From an uncultured Eubacteriales bacterium (GTDB lineage: Bacteria > Bacillota > Clostridia > Oscillospirales > Oscillospiraceae), in assembly GCA_902475855.1 (NCBI GenBank), contig CABSBF010000082.1, positions 1 through 6,904 on the forward strand: 6,904 nucleotides of DNA, written 5' to 3'. The position numbers and the translations under genes are program-made. Below the pieces are notes generated by a model. That model made no database searches. It saw only the letters and a list, made by a program, of their open reading frames with translations, and was not told the DNA's origin. Each line of letters begins with the position of its first letter. The first letter of the stretch is position 1. Positions 1 through 6,867 of this stretch are shown here, in pieces.

Positions 1-68
1 AGCCTGATTTCAAGCGGCTTTCGGCGGGTACGGGGCTTACAGAAACGACCCCAAAACGGACATCCCCG

Positions 69-101
69 TCACAGTTGCATAAAAGACTTGAAATTCTCCA
101 T
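69..101 (-). other. Ten-codon open frame after a strong ribosome binding site, possibly a broken gene start
   Basis: An AAAGGAG at 108-114, overlapping the stop of the HAD gene, lies 6 nt before an ATG at 99-101. That frame reads MENFKSFMQL and then meets TGA at 69-71. The +1 frame is open from there to the window edge and has no start codon of its own in this stretch. This may be a genuine very short peptide, a gene disrupted by an indel near 70-80, a sequencing error, or chance. I recognise no protein family in either frame. Only about 100 bases are available, so confidence is low. Confidence 0.25.
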
Positions 102-113
102 GGTGCTCTCCTT

Positions 114-896
114 TCAAATGATATCAAAATGCCGCAGGGCATTATAGATTCCATCCTGCTCCGCATTGTCTGTCACATAGTCAGCCGCTGCCCGCGCCTC
201 GGGCGTTGCATTGCCCATAGCAACGCCAAGTCCCACCGCGCGCAGCATACTGACATCGTTTTCCGAATCACCGAAGGCCATTGCCTCCTCCGGCGCAATA
301 CCATAGCGCTCAAGAAGCGCGCGCACAGCGCTATCCTTCCCACCGTCCAGCGTGACAAAGTCGTGACCGAGACTGAACCATTGCGTCGTTCTGCTGTGCG
401 GCGCCAGGCGGCAGGGCTCTTCCATTTCCTCCGGGCGAGCAAAGAGCACCAGCTTATAAACCGGGCCCTTGTTCATCTCATGCAGGTCGTCCAGGGGCAG
501 CAGATTCGTATGAATCGCACCCATAGCGGTGCGGTATTCCTCGGAATCCCGGTTGATGCAGGTCTTCTCGGCATTGGCCAGCCAACAGGTTGAATTTCTG
601 CGGTCAGACCAGTCAAGAAGCGCCTCGACATCGTTCGGATCGAGCGGTTTCCCGTAGATCTGCTTCCATTGCGCGTCATAGGCGTCTTGTCCGTTGTTGG
701 TCAGGTAGCCGTCAAATTTCAGCCCGTCGAGCAGGTGTTCGCTGCGGATCTCGAACTTTGACCGGCCGGTCGCCACAAAGGTCAGAATGTGCCTGTCGTG
801 CAGCGCCTGCAGCGCCCGAACGGTAGACAGGCAGCATCTGCCGGTCGAAAACGGCACCAACGTACCGTCAATGTCGAAAAAAACCGCTCTGATCAT
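114..896 (-). CDS. Cof-type HAD-IIB family hydrolase (sugar or nucleotide phosphatase)
   Basis: A 260-residue cytoplasmic Mg-dependent phosphatase of the haloacid dehalogenase superfamily. Motif I is DIDGT (8-12) with nucleophile D8 and general acid D10. Motif II is the T43 of VATGR, motif III the K187 of DGGKDSA, and motif IV GDSENDVSML (209-218) with metal-binding D210 and D214. Residues between about 80 and 180 form the C2 cap that makes this subclass IIB (Cof/YbiV type). Members hydrolyse small phosphorylated sugars, FMN or pyridoxal phosphate; the sequence does not tell which. The length is typical (260-290). The ATG lies 9 nt after the clpE stop, and the TAA of clpE forms the start of its TAAGGAG ribosome binding site (spacer 5 nt), so the two genes are almost certainly translated from one message. 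The link with ClpE looks like operon membership only. Confidence 0.95.
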   Translation of the reverse strand: MIRAVFFDIDGTLVPFSTGRCCLSTVRALQALHDRHILTFVATGRSKFEIRSEHLLDGLKFDGYLTNNGQDAYDAQWKQIYGKPLDPNDVEALLDWSDRRNSTCWLANAEKTCINRDSEEYRTAMGAIHTNLLPLDDLHEMNKGPVYKLVLFARPEEMEEPCRLAPHSRTTQWFSLGHDFVTLDGGKDSAVRALLERYGIAPEEAMAFGDSENDVSMLRAVGLGVAMGNATPEARAAADYVTDNAEQDGIYNALRHFDII

Positions 897-905
897 GAGT
901 GCTCC

Positions 906-3173
906 TTACAAAGCCAGAATTTCAATATTTCCGTCCGCACCGGTCAGCTTGACCTGAGAGATGGGATGTTCATAGCTGTCAATGATGCGCTCAGCTACGC
1001 CGTCTTCGATCTCGCGCTGGATGGTGCGGCGCAGGTTGCGTGCGCCATAGGTGACGGAGTAGGATTTCTTCACCAGTGCGTCGATCACGCCGTCGTCCCA
1101 TGTCAGGGTAACACCATGCTCCAGCAGGGAGTCCTTCAGCTCGTCCAGCATGATGGCTGCTATGCCGCGGAAATTCTCCTCCGTGAGGCGGTTAAAGCAG
1201 ACAATTTCATCCACACGGTTGATAAACTCCGGACGAAGGAATTCGGACAGTGCCTTCATTGCCTTCTCCTTTGTCTGCTCCGAAACTGTGCGACCAAAGC
1301 CGACGGAACCGTCACGGCGGTCAGACCCCGCATTGGAGGTCATAACGATCACGGTGTTTTCAAAATTGACCACACGCCCCTGCGCATCCGGGATGCGGCC
1401 ATCATCCAGAATTTGCAGAAGGACATTCAGCACATCCGGATGCGCTTTTTCCAGCTCGTCAAACAAAATAACGGAATAGGGTTTGCGGCGGATCTTCTCG
1501 GTAAGCTGTCCTGCCTCGTCATAGCCGACATAGCCGGGGGGCGAGCCGATCAGCTTGGAAACGGAGTGGCGCTCCATGTATTCCGACATATCCAACCGAA
1601 CAAGGGAATCCACGGAATCAAAGAGCTCGTCTGCAAGGCACTTGACCAGTTCCGTTTTACCCACGCCGGTGGAGCCGACAAAAATGAAGGAAACCGGATG
1701 CTTCTTGACGGAAATACCGACGCGGTTGCGGCAAATGGCGGAAGCAACCGCGGCGACTGCCTCGTCCTGCCCGACGATATGTTCCTTCAGCCGCTGCTCC
1801 AGCGAACGGAGCTGCTCATATTCCTGCGCGCGGATCTTGCTGGCCGGGATTTTCGTCCACAGTTCGATGATGCGGGCAAGGTTCTCCATAGTGAGCACGG
1901 GCGCAGGCTTGGCCTCCAGCTCCGCGATCTCCGAGTCCAGACGGCACACCTGGCTGCGCAGCGTTGCAAGGCGTTCGAAATTCTCCTCCTGCGTGTCCTC
2001 CGTGAGCATCTTGATCTCCAACTGGTAGTCGTCGCGCTCCTTGCGCTTTTCGGCAAGGTCGGAAATCTGACTGCTGTGCAGATTCAGATCGGAGCAGGCC
2101 TCGTCCAGAAGATCGATTGCCTTGTCAGGCAAATAACGGTCGGTGATATAGCGTTCGGAGAGGATGACCGCCTGCCGCGCGATCTCCGCCGGAATCTGAA
2201 CGCCGTGGAACAGCTCATAGTAATGCGAAACGCCCCGCAAAATGGCAACGGCCTCCTCAATGCTCGGCTCAGCCACAGTGACAGGCTGGAAGCGGCGCTC
2301 CAGCGCGGCATCTTTTTCGATATATTTGCGGTACTCGGCAAAGGTCGTCGCGCCGATGACCTGAATTTCTCCGCGAGAAAGCGCTGGCTTCAGGATGTTC
2401 GCTGCGCTCATTGAGCCTTCCGCATCTCCCGCGCCCACAAGGTTATGCACCTCGTCAATGACAAGGATGATGTTTCCACAGGCCTTGACCTCTGCAATCA
2501 GGCTCTTCATGCGACCCTCAAACTGCCCGCGGAACTGCGTTCCGGCAACCAGAGAGGTCAGGTCGAGCAGGTACACCTGCTTATTGCGCAGTTTGAAGGG
2601 AACATCGCCTGCGGCGATGCGCTGGGCAAGCCCCTCGGCGATCGCCGTCTTGCCGACGCCGGGCTCGCCGATCAGACAGGGATTGTTTTTCTGGCGGCGG
2701 TTGAGAATCTGCACCACGCGCTCGGTTTCGACCTCGCGGCCGATGACCTTATCCAGCTCGTGATTTCTCGCCTTTGCCGTGAGGTTCTGGCAGTAGGTGT
2801 CGAGGAATTTGTGCTTTTTCGCCTGCGGTTTTTCGCCCTTGGTCTGTTTTTCCTTTGGCTCCTCCTTGGGTGCGACCTCATTCTGGCTGCCAAACAGGCG
2901 GTTCATATGCGGGAACGTTGCCGTGCGGCTGCCGATGTCGTCCTCATCCTCGGATTCCTCCGGCTGCATCAGGGACATCATCTCTCCGTTGAGTGTTTCA
3001 AGATCCTCATCCGTAATGCCCATGCGCTCGACGATCTCATCGACCTGCTTGATGCCCATCTCCTTGGCGCATTTCAGGCAGAGGCCCTCATTGGTGGTCT
3101 GCCCGTTTTCCACCTTCGTTATAAAAATCACAGCAAGGTTCTTTTTGCATCTGCTGCACAGTGTCGGTTTCAT
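906..3173 (-). CDS. clpE: ClpE-like AAA+ protein unfoldase with N-terminal zinc finger
   Basis: A 755-residue ATP-driven unfoldase that threads proteins, probably into ClpP. The N-terminus is a zinc finger with C6-x2-C9 and C32-x2-C35 in place of the ClpA/ClpC N-terminal repeats, the hallmark of ClpE. A charged, low-complexity linker follows (about 70-122, acidic then lysine-rich). AAA domain 1 has Walker A GEPGVGKT (169-176), pore loop GTQFRGQFEGR (211-221), Walker B ILVIDE (236-241), sensor GATT (274-277) and arginine fingers in LERRF (291-295). A short coiled-coil middle region spans about 371-423. AAA domain 2 has Walker A GSTGVGKT (500-507), pore loop GYVGY (547-551), Walker B VILFDE (568-573) and sensor-2 GARNLRR (710-716). 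VGF at 624-626 matches the ClpP-docking loop of ClpC/ClpE and speaks against a ClpB disaggregase. The ATG has AAGGAG 7 nt upstream. No CtsR heptad repeats were seen upstream, though clpE is often CtsR-controlled. Confidence 0.93.
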   Translation of the reverse strand: MKPTLCSRCKKNLAVIFITKVENGQTTNEGLCLKCAKEMGIKQVDEIVERMGITDEDLETLNGEMMSLMQPEESEDEDDIGSRTATFPHMNRLFGSQNEVAPKEEPKEKQTKGEKPQAKKHKFLDTYCQNLTAKARNHELDKVIGREVETERVVQILNRRQKNNPCLIGEPGVGKTAIAEGLAQRIAAGDVPFKLRNKQVYLLDLTSLVAGTQFRGQFEGRMKSLIAEVKACGNIILVIDEVHNLVGAGDAEGSMSAANILKPALSRGEIQVIGATTFAEYRKYIEKDAALERRFQPVTVAEPSIEEAVAILRGVSHYYELFHGVQIPAEIARQAVILSERYITDRYLPDKAIDLLDEACSDLNLHSSQISDLAEKRKERDDYQLEIKMLTEDTQEENFERLATLRSQVCRLDSEIAELEAKPAPVLTMENLARIIELWTKIPASKIRAQEYEQLRSLEQRLKEHIVGQDEAVAAVASAICRNRVGISVKKHPVSFIFVGSTGVGKTELVKCLADELFDSVDSLVRLDMSEYMERHSVSKLIGSPPGYVGYDEAGQLTEKIRRKPYSVILFDELEKAHPDVLNVLLQILDDGRIPDAQGRVVNFENTVIVMTSNAGSDRRDGSVGFGRTVSEQTKEKAMKALSEFLRPEFINRVDEIVCFNRLTEENFRGIAAIMLDELKDSLLEHGVTLTWDDGVIDALVKKSYSVTYGARNLRRTIQREIEDGVAERIIDSYEHPISQVKLTGADGNIEILAL

Positions 3174-3189
3174 GGCTTCACTCCTTCCC

Positions 3190-3214
3190 GCCGCAAGCGT
3201 AGCACACTTGCGGC
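3190..3214 (-). repeat. Perfect inverted repeat in the leader of clpE
   Basis: Two 8-bp arms, 3190-3197 (GCCGCAAG on the plus strand) and 3207-3214 (CTTGCGGC), flank a 9-nt spacer. In the clpE transcript this gives a GC-rich hairpin whose 3' arm ends 3 nt before the AAGGAG site at 3181-3186. A run of six T precedes the hairpin on the transcribed strand (3215-3220) instead of following it, so this is not an intrinsic terminator for the minus-strand genes. It could be an operator for a dimeric repressor or an mRNA structure affecting translation or stability. The arm-spacer geometry resembles CIRCE (9-bp arms, 9-nt spacer), but the arm sequence does not match the CIRCE arm TTAGCACTC. Confidence 0.6.
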
Positions 3215-3241
3215 AAAAAACCTATCGCAAAACAGTTATTG

Positions 3242-4405
3242 TTATGGGATATAAATCTCCGCCTCATCAGAAGCGATCAGAATTGCCGTTCCATCCCGGC
3301 GGACGAATGCCTTCGTCCAGTTTCCGTCCCGGCTGCTCATGGACGCAAGCGCGTCGTTAAAGATGTGCAGTTCCTGCGCCGTCAGAACGGAAATATAATC
3401 GCCCGCCGCACTCAGATGCACGGGTGCATCCTGCAAAATGTCAGAGGCACGGACGCTGCCGTCGGCCGAGAGCGTCAGAAGCTGATAGCGGCTGCCCGCC
3501 TCGTGGCGGTCAACCGTCAGCGCAACAAAGCCGTCGCCAAAGGCATAGCCCAGCAGGTCGCCATTTTCCAGAGAATACTCTCCCAAAAGGCTGCCTGCCG
3601 TATTAAAAAACGAAACGCTGCGGCTGCCTATCGCGCAAACCGTGCTGTTCCCCAGAAATTTCAGATCATAGATGGTCTGTCCGCCGAAGGAAAGGCTGGC
3701 CATTTCCTCCTCGGCATCCGTCCGGTAGAGCTTTGCGCCGGAGGCGAAGGATATGTCCTCCTGCCCCATCGTTGCAACGGCGAGCCAGCTTCCGTCCGGT
3801 GAAATCGCGCAGGCGTTGAGATAATTTGTTTTGCTGGTACGCCGGTAGAGAAGCGTTCCCGCTTTGTCAAAGACCTCCACTACTGCGCGGGCATCGCTTG
3901 CAGAGGAGAGCACCGCCGCGCCGCCAGCTTCCGTCAGATCGGCGTCGTAAATATATCCGGAAGACGCTCCTTTGAAGCGCAGCTTCCCACCGGCGTCCAT
4001 TACCCCGTAGAATCTTCCGCCGACATCATAGATGAGGACGGCATTCTCACCGCCGATCAGCGCCGGAGAGGTCAGCTCTGCCTGCTGCTGCCCAATTGTT
4101 TCACCGTTGCCAGAGAAAAGTGTTACACCGCTCCGAGACGCAACCGCAAGATCATTATCAACCAATGCAAGGCCAGTGACGCCGTAGGATTCAAAGGAGA
4201 TCCGTTCGGAGCCATCGATACCAAGGTAACGCAGGGAACGCACCAGTCCGTCGAGAACCGTTGTCTGCGAAGTAAGGTACCAAAACAGTCCTGCCAGCAC
4301 CGCCAAAAAAGCGCCGAGAAAAATCAGCCAGTGATATTTCCGCTTTTTCGGCTGTTCCGGTTCGTCCGGTACTGGCCGGATGAACTCAGAGTCGAACTCC
4401 CGCAT
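3242..4405 (-). CDS. Membrane-anchored beta-propeller-like protein (DUF5711-like)
   Basis: Function unknown. From the chosen ATG the protein has 387 residues. It begins with an acidic, proline-rich cytoplasmic tail (MREFDSEFIRPVPDEPEQPK), then basic KKRK, then one hydrophobic helix at about 26-44. The rest, about 340 residues, is predicted to lie outside the membrane by the positive-inside rule. This part is made of short beta-rich repeats with glycine/aspartate turns; ISPDGSWLAVAT at 201-212 is a classic WD40/TolB-like blade strand, and similar units appear near 77-97, 252-270, 286-300 and 365-385. This architecture matches what I know of the DUF5711 family of clostridia, recalled from general knowledge rather than a search. 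There are no catalytic motifs. The gene overlaps truA by 20 nt and ends 68 nt before clpE. A scaffold or sensor role at the cell surface is possible but is only inference. Confidence 0.85.
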   Translation of the reverse strand: MREFDSEFIRPVPDEPEQPKKRKYHWLIFLGAFLAVLAGLFWYLTSQTTVLDGLVRSLRYLGIDGSERISFESYGVTGLALVDNDLAVASRSGVTLFSGNGETIGQQQAELTSPALIGGENAVLIYDVGGRFYGVMDAGGKLRFKGASSGYIYDADLTEAGGAAVLSSASDARAVVEVFDKAGTLLYRRTSKTNYLNACAISPDGSWLAVATMGQEDISFASGAKLYRTDAEEEMASLSFGGQTIYDLKFLGNSTVCAIGSRSVSFFNTAGSLLGEYSLENGDLLGYAFGDGFVALTVDRHEAGSRYQLLTLSADGSVRASDILQDAPVHLSAAGDYISVLTAQELHIFNDALASMSSRDGNWTKAFVRRDGTAILIASDEAEIYIP

Positions 4406-5159
4406 GAAATTGTACCTCCCTGTCATCATACCAGAGCTGTGTCATATACAGTCCTCCGGGCGGCACCGTCGGTCCGGCCGCGGTGCGGTCTCCTGCACGC
4501 AGGATTGCCCCGATCTCATCCGGGTGCAGCTTCCCCTCCGCAGCGTAAACGACTGTACCAACCATGGCACGCGCCATATTATACAAGAATCCGTTGGCAC
4601 AGACACGCAGCAGGATGAGCTTCCCGCGCCGCTCCACATCAAAATAACAGACCGTTCGAACAGTGGACTTCACATCTGTTCCGACCGAACGAACCGCCGC
4701 AAAATCGTGCGTTCCCACAAACTGCGACGCCGCGCTCTGCATGACCGTCTCATCCAGATGGCGCGGATAAAACCACGCACGGTTTACATAAAACGGATCG
4801 CGCAGATGGGAATTATAGATCTGATAGGTATATTCCTTTCGGGCACAGGATCCGATGGCGTTGAAATAGTCCGGCATTTCCCGCGCCTCCGTCACGGCGA
4901 TGTCCGGCGGAAGCTGGCTGTTGATCGCATAGGGGATGCGGTCGACAGGAATTCGGGCATCCGTCCGGAAGTTCGCAACATAGATGCGCGCGTGGACGCC
5001 TGCATCCGTCCGGCCGCAGCCGGTCATATGCACCGGGTGCCCGACAACGCGCGCCGCGGCCTCCTCCATGGTCTGCCCGACGGTGCGCTCGGTTTTCTGC
5101 ACCTGCCAGCCGTGATAAGCAGAGCCGTCATAGCTCAAGGTCAGCGCAATATTCCGCAC
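4386..5159 (-). CDS. truA: tRNA pseudouridine(38-40) synthase TruA
   Basis: TruA converts uridines 38-40 in the anticodon arm of many tRNAs to pseudouridine in the cytoplasm. From the GTG start the protein has 257 residues, close to the usual 245-270. Visible family motifs are LSYDGSAYHGWQ (8-19), GCGRTDAGVHA (47-57) with catalytic Asp at 52 and the preceding R50, the KEYTYQIYN strand (108-116) with Y110 at the expected active-site position, CANGFLYNMAR (187-197) and PPGGLYMTQLWY (233-244). The MVR usually found in the fourth motif is MAR here, a mild change. The gene lies 22 nt after ecfT and its last 20 nt overlap the next gene. An ECF module followed by truA is a common Firmicutes arrangement and reflects co-transcription, not a shared pathway. 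A longer ATG-initiated reading is rejected because its extra 60 residues are translated ecfT in another frame. Confidence 0.96.
   Translation of the reverse strand: MRNIALTLSYDGSAYHGWQVQKTERTVGQTMEEAAARVVGHPVHMTGCGRTDAGVHARIYVANFRTDARIPVDRIPYAINSQLPPDIAVTEAREMPDYFNAIGSCARKEYTYQIYNSHLRDPFYVNRAWFYPRHLDETVMQSAASQFVGTHDFAAVRSVGTDVKSTVRTVCYFDVERRGKLILLRVCANGFLYNMARAMVGTVVYAAEGKLHPDEIGAILRAGDRTAAGPTVPPGGLYMTQLWYDDREVQFHAGVRL
4415..4420 (-). promoter_or_regulatory. Ribosome binding site fixing the start of the propeller gene
   Basis: GGGAGG lies 9 nt before the ATG at 4403-4405 and inside the 3' end of truA. Another in-frame ATG at 4427-4429 lies upstream of this site and would add eight residues (MMTGRYNF), but it has no comparable site in front of it. 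Confidence 0.7.
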
Positions 5160-5166
5160 AGGCAGT

Positions 5167-5172
5167 CCCTCC
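5167..5172 (-). promoter_or_regulatory. Ribosome binding site fixing the truA start
   Basis: GGAGGG sits 7 nt before the GTG at 5157-5159. The open frame extends back to an ATG at 5337-5339, inside ecfT, but that extension has no TruA-like sequence. The ribosome binding site, and the position of the family's conserved N-terminal strand directly after the GTG, decide in favour of the GTG. Confidence 0.85.
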
Positions 5173-5181
5173 TTTGTTGTG

Positions 5182-5985
5182 TTACAGTCCGAAGCAGCGC
5201 AGTGTGATGATGCCGCCGAGCAGCGCCGCACCCAACAGCAGCGTAAGCACGTCGCGCGTACGGTAGTGCAGTTGTTTGAGTTTGGTACGTCCCTCGCCGC
5301 CGTGATAGCAGCGGCACTCCATCGCCGTCGCCAGCTCATCCGCGCGGCGGAAGGCGCTGACGAACAGCGGCACGAGAATCGGTATCAGAGCCTTGGCGCG
5401 GCGGAACACATTCCCTGTTTCAAAATCCGCGCCGCGCGCCTTCTGCGCAGAGATGATCTTGTCCGTCTCCTCGATCAGCGTTGGGATGAAGCGAAGCGCA
5501 ATGGACATCATCATCGACAGCTCATGCACCGGAAAGCGCAGCTTTTTCAGTGGGCTGAGCAGGGACTCCATGCCGTCTGTAAGCGCGATCGGCGAGGTCG
5601 TATAGGTCAGCATAAAGGTTCCCGTAACCAGCATCATGATGCGCAGCACCAGAAAAATCGCCTGCATGATGCCTTCGCGCGTAATGCGGAAAATCCAGAT
5701 CTTTACCAGCACCTCACCCTCCGAATAAAAGAGGTTGATCAGCGCAGTAAAGATCATGATGACAATCAGCGGCTTCAGTCCTCGAAGAAGCGCCTTTGGC
5801 TTGATGCGGGAAAGGACGACGGCAGTCACAAGAAAGGCCAGCATCACGCCGTAGGACACCCACCATTTGGCAAGAAACAGCGCAACAATGTAAACAACTA
5901 CCATCATCAGCTTCGTGCGCGGGTCAAGCCGGTGAACAACGGTATTGCCGGGGAAATACTGCCCCAGCGTAATATCTTTAAGCAT
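5182..5985 (-). CDS. ecfT: Energy-coupling factor transporter transmembrane protein EcfT
   Basis: A 267-residue polytopic membrane protein that couples the EcfA1/EcfA2 ATPases to a substrate-binding S-component. It opens with the usual GQYFPGNTVVHRLDPRTKL region (8-26). Hydrophobic segments lie at roughly 27-40, 43-59, 70-87, 107-127 and 246-263. The cytoplasmic coupling region (about 150-230) contains VHELSMMMSIALRFIPTL and the first Ala-Arg-Gly signature, ARG at 183-185. The second signature, normally in a MEARGY context, reads MECRCY with C-R-C at 224-226; its arginine is kept. This is followed by HGGEGRTK, which is typical of the family. The ATG start overlaps the end of ecfA2 by 8 nt and has GGAGGG 7 nt upstream (5993-5998). 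The gene ends 22 nt before truA. Length and motif order are normal, so I regard it as functional. Confidence 0.96.
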   Translation of the reverse strand: MLKDITLGQYFPGNTVVHRLDPRTKLMMVVVYIVALFLAKWWVSYGVMLAFLVTAVVLSRIKPKALLRGLKPLIVIMIFTALINLFYSEGEVLVKIWIFRITREGIMQAIFLVLRIMMLVTGTFMLTYTTSPIALTDGMESLLSPLKKLRFPVHELSMMMSIALRFIPTLIEETDKIISAQKARGADFETGNVFRRAKALIPILVPLFVSAFRRADELATAMECRCYHGGEGRTKLKQLHYRTRDVLTLLLGAALLGGIITLRCFGL

Positions 5986-6844
5986 TCGTGCGCCCTCCCT
6001 TCAAAGAAAGGAGCTGCGCCAGCGCCTGCGGCACGGTGTAGACCGAGGCATCAACCGGTAAGCCCAATTCTCGCAGGCGTAGAAACAGCTCTGTCACCTG
6101 CGGCACGGAAAGGCCGATGCTGCGAAGGCGCTGTGCATTGGCAAAGACCTCCTGCGGCGGTGCGCACATTTCCGCTCTGCTGCCGTTGAGCACCAGCAGG
6201 CGGTCGGCCATTTTCGCCACATCGTCCATGCTGTGGCTCACCATCAGGATGGTCGCGCCGGTGGTTTTGCGGTAAGTTTCGATGTTCTCCAAAATTCCGG
6301 CACAGCCCGCAGGGTCCAGTCCCGCAGTCGGCTCGTCAAAGACGACAATCTCCGGCTCCATCGCGATCACCCCCGCAATGGCAACACGGCGCTTCTGCCC
6401 GCCGGAGAGGTCGAAGGGAGATTTTTCCAGCACCGCCTCCGGTACTCCGGCAAACTGCGCCGCACGCAGAACACGCCGGCGGATTTCATCCTCCGGCAGT
6501 CCCATATTCTTCGGTCCGAAGGAGATGTCGCGGTAAACCGTTTCTTCAAAGAGCTGATACTCCGGGTACTGAAAGACCAGCCCGACACGAAAACGCGCCT
6601 CACGGGTGGTTTTTTTATCCGTCCAGATGCTCTTGCCATCCAGCAGCACGTCTCCGGACGTAGGCTTCAGAAGTCCGTTGAGATGCTGAATCAGTGTGGA
6701 TTTGCCGGAACCGGTATGGCCGATGATGCCCAACAGCTCTCCCTTTTCCACAGAAAAGCTGATATCCTGCACCGCCGTATGCTCAAATGGAGTCCCCGCG
6801 CTGTATACATGTGTGAGGTTTCTTACCTCGATTGCTGCTGCCAA
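5978..6844 (-). CDS. ecfA2: Energy-coupling factor transporter ATPase EcfA2
   Basis: This 288-residue cytoplasmic ATPase powers an ECF importer by pairing with EcfA1 and docking on the membrane protein EcfT. All ABC motifs are visible: Walker A GHTGSGKST (42-50), Q-loop with Q92 in FQYPEYQLF, signature LSGGQ (146-150), Walker B IVVFDE (166-171) with catalytic E171, D-loop AGLD (174-177) and switch H204. The Walker A spelling with HTGSGKST, followed by a QHLNGLLKPTSG stretch, is typical of EcfA2 rather than EcfA1, which usually has an N in place of the T. The length matches the family (about 285-290). The TTG start has a GGAGG 8 nt upstream. The 3' end overlaps ecfT by 8 nt, suggesting translational coupling. 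No substrate-specific S-component gene is nearby, so the substrate cannot be deduced; group II ECF modules serve several vitamins or metals. Confidence 0.96.
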   Translation of the reverse strand: MAAAIEVRNLTHVYSAGTPFEHTAVQDISFSVEKGELLGIIGHTGSGKSTLIQHLNGLLKPTSGDVLLDGKSIWTDKKTTREARFRVGLVFQYPEYQLFEETVYRDISFGPKNMGLPEDEIRRRVLRAAQFAGVPEAVLEKSPFDLSGGQKRRVAIAGVIAMEPEIVVFDEPTAGLDPAGCAGILENIETYRKTTGATILMVSHSMDDVAKMADRLLVLNGSRAEMCAPPQEVFANAQRLRSIGLSVPQVTELFLRLRELGLPVDASVYTVPQALAQLLSLKGGRTNA

Positions 6845-6852
6845 AGTTCTTT

Positions 6853-6857
6853 CCTCC
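6853..6857 (-). promoter_or_regulatory. Ribosome binding site for ecfA2
   Basis: A GGAGG core lies 8 nt before the TTG codon at 6842-6844. It supports the rare TTG start, because no ATG or GTG lies at a suitable distance and the protein from this TTG aligns with the usual EcfA2 N-terminus. Confidence 0.8.
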
Positions 6858-6867
6858 GATTTTCGGG

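Noticed and set aside
60..80. RF2-type programmed frameshift at CTG-TGA-C
   Set aside because: It lacks the upstream Shine-Dalgarno-like stimulator, sits only ten codons from the start, and neither frame resembles RF2.
789..2414. A 541-codon open frame on the plus strand opposite clpE
   Set aside because: It is antisense to a clearly conserved gene with complete AAA+ motifs, shows no recognisable domain, and is explained by codon bias that leaves few stops on the opposite strand.
3190..3220. Intrinsic terminator after the propeller gene
   Set aside because: The stem is good, but on the transcribed strand the T-run comes before the hairpin; read on the plus strand it is followed by A, not T.
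3174..3241. Sigma-A promoter, CtsR box or CIRCE element for clpE
   Set aside because: I found no -35/-10 pair with acceptable spacing, no tandem GGTCAAA-like heptads and no TTAGCACTC arms; the best -10-like match (GATAGG) is too weak to call.
2445..3254. A 269-codon open frame on the plus strand opposite the 5' end of clpE
   Set aside because: Same reason: it is antisense to ClpE, has no family resemblance, and its hydrophobic look comes from reading charged linker codons backwards.
5160..5339. A 60-residue N-terminal extension of TruA from an upstream ATG
   Set aside because: It lies wholly within or just after ecfT in another frame, lacks similarity to TruA, and the GTG with GGAGGG 7 nt upstream fits much better.
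5179..6189. A 336-codon plus-strand open frame opposite ecfT and the end of ecfA2
   Set aside because: It is histidine-, glutamine- and arginine-rich antisense translation of a membrane protein gene, with no motif.
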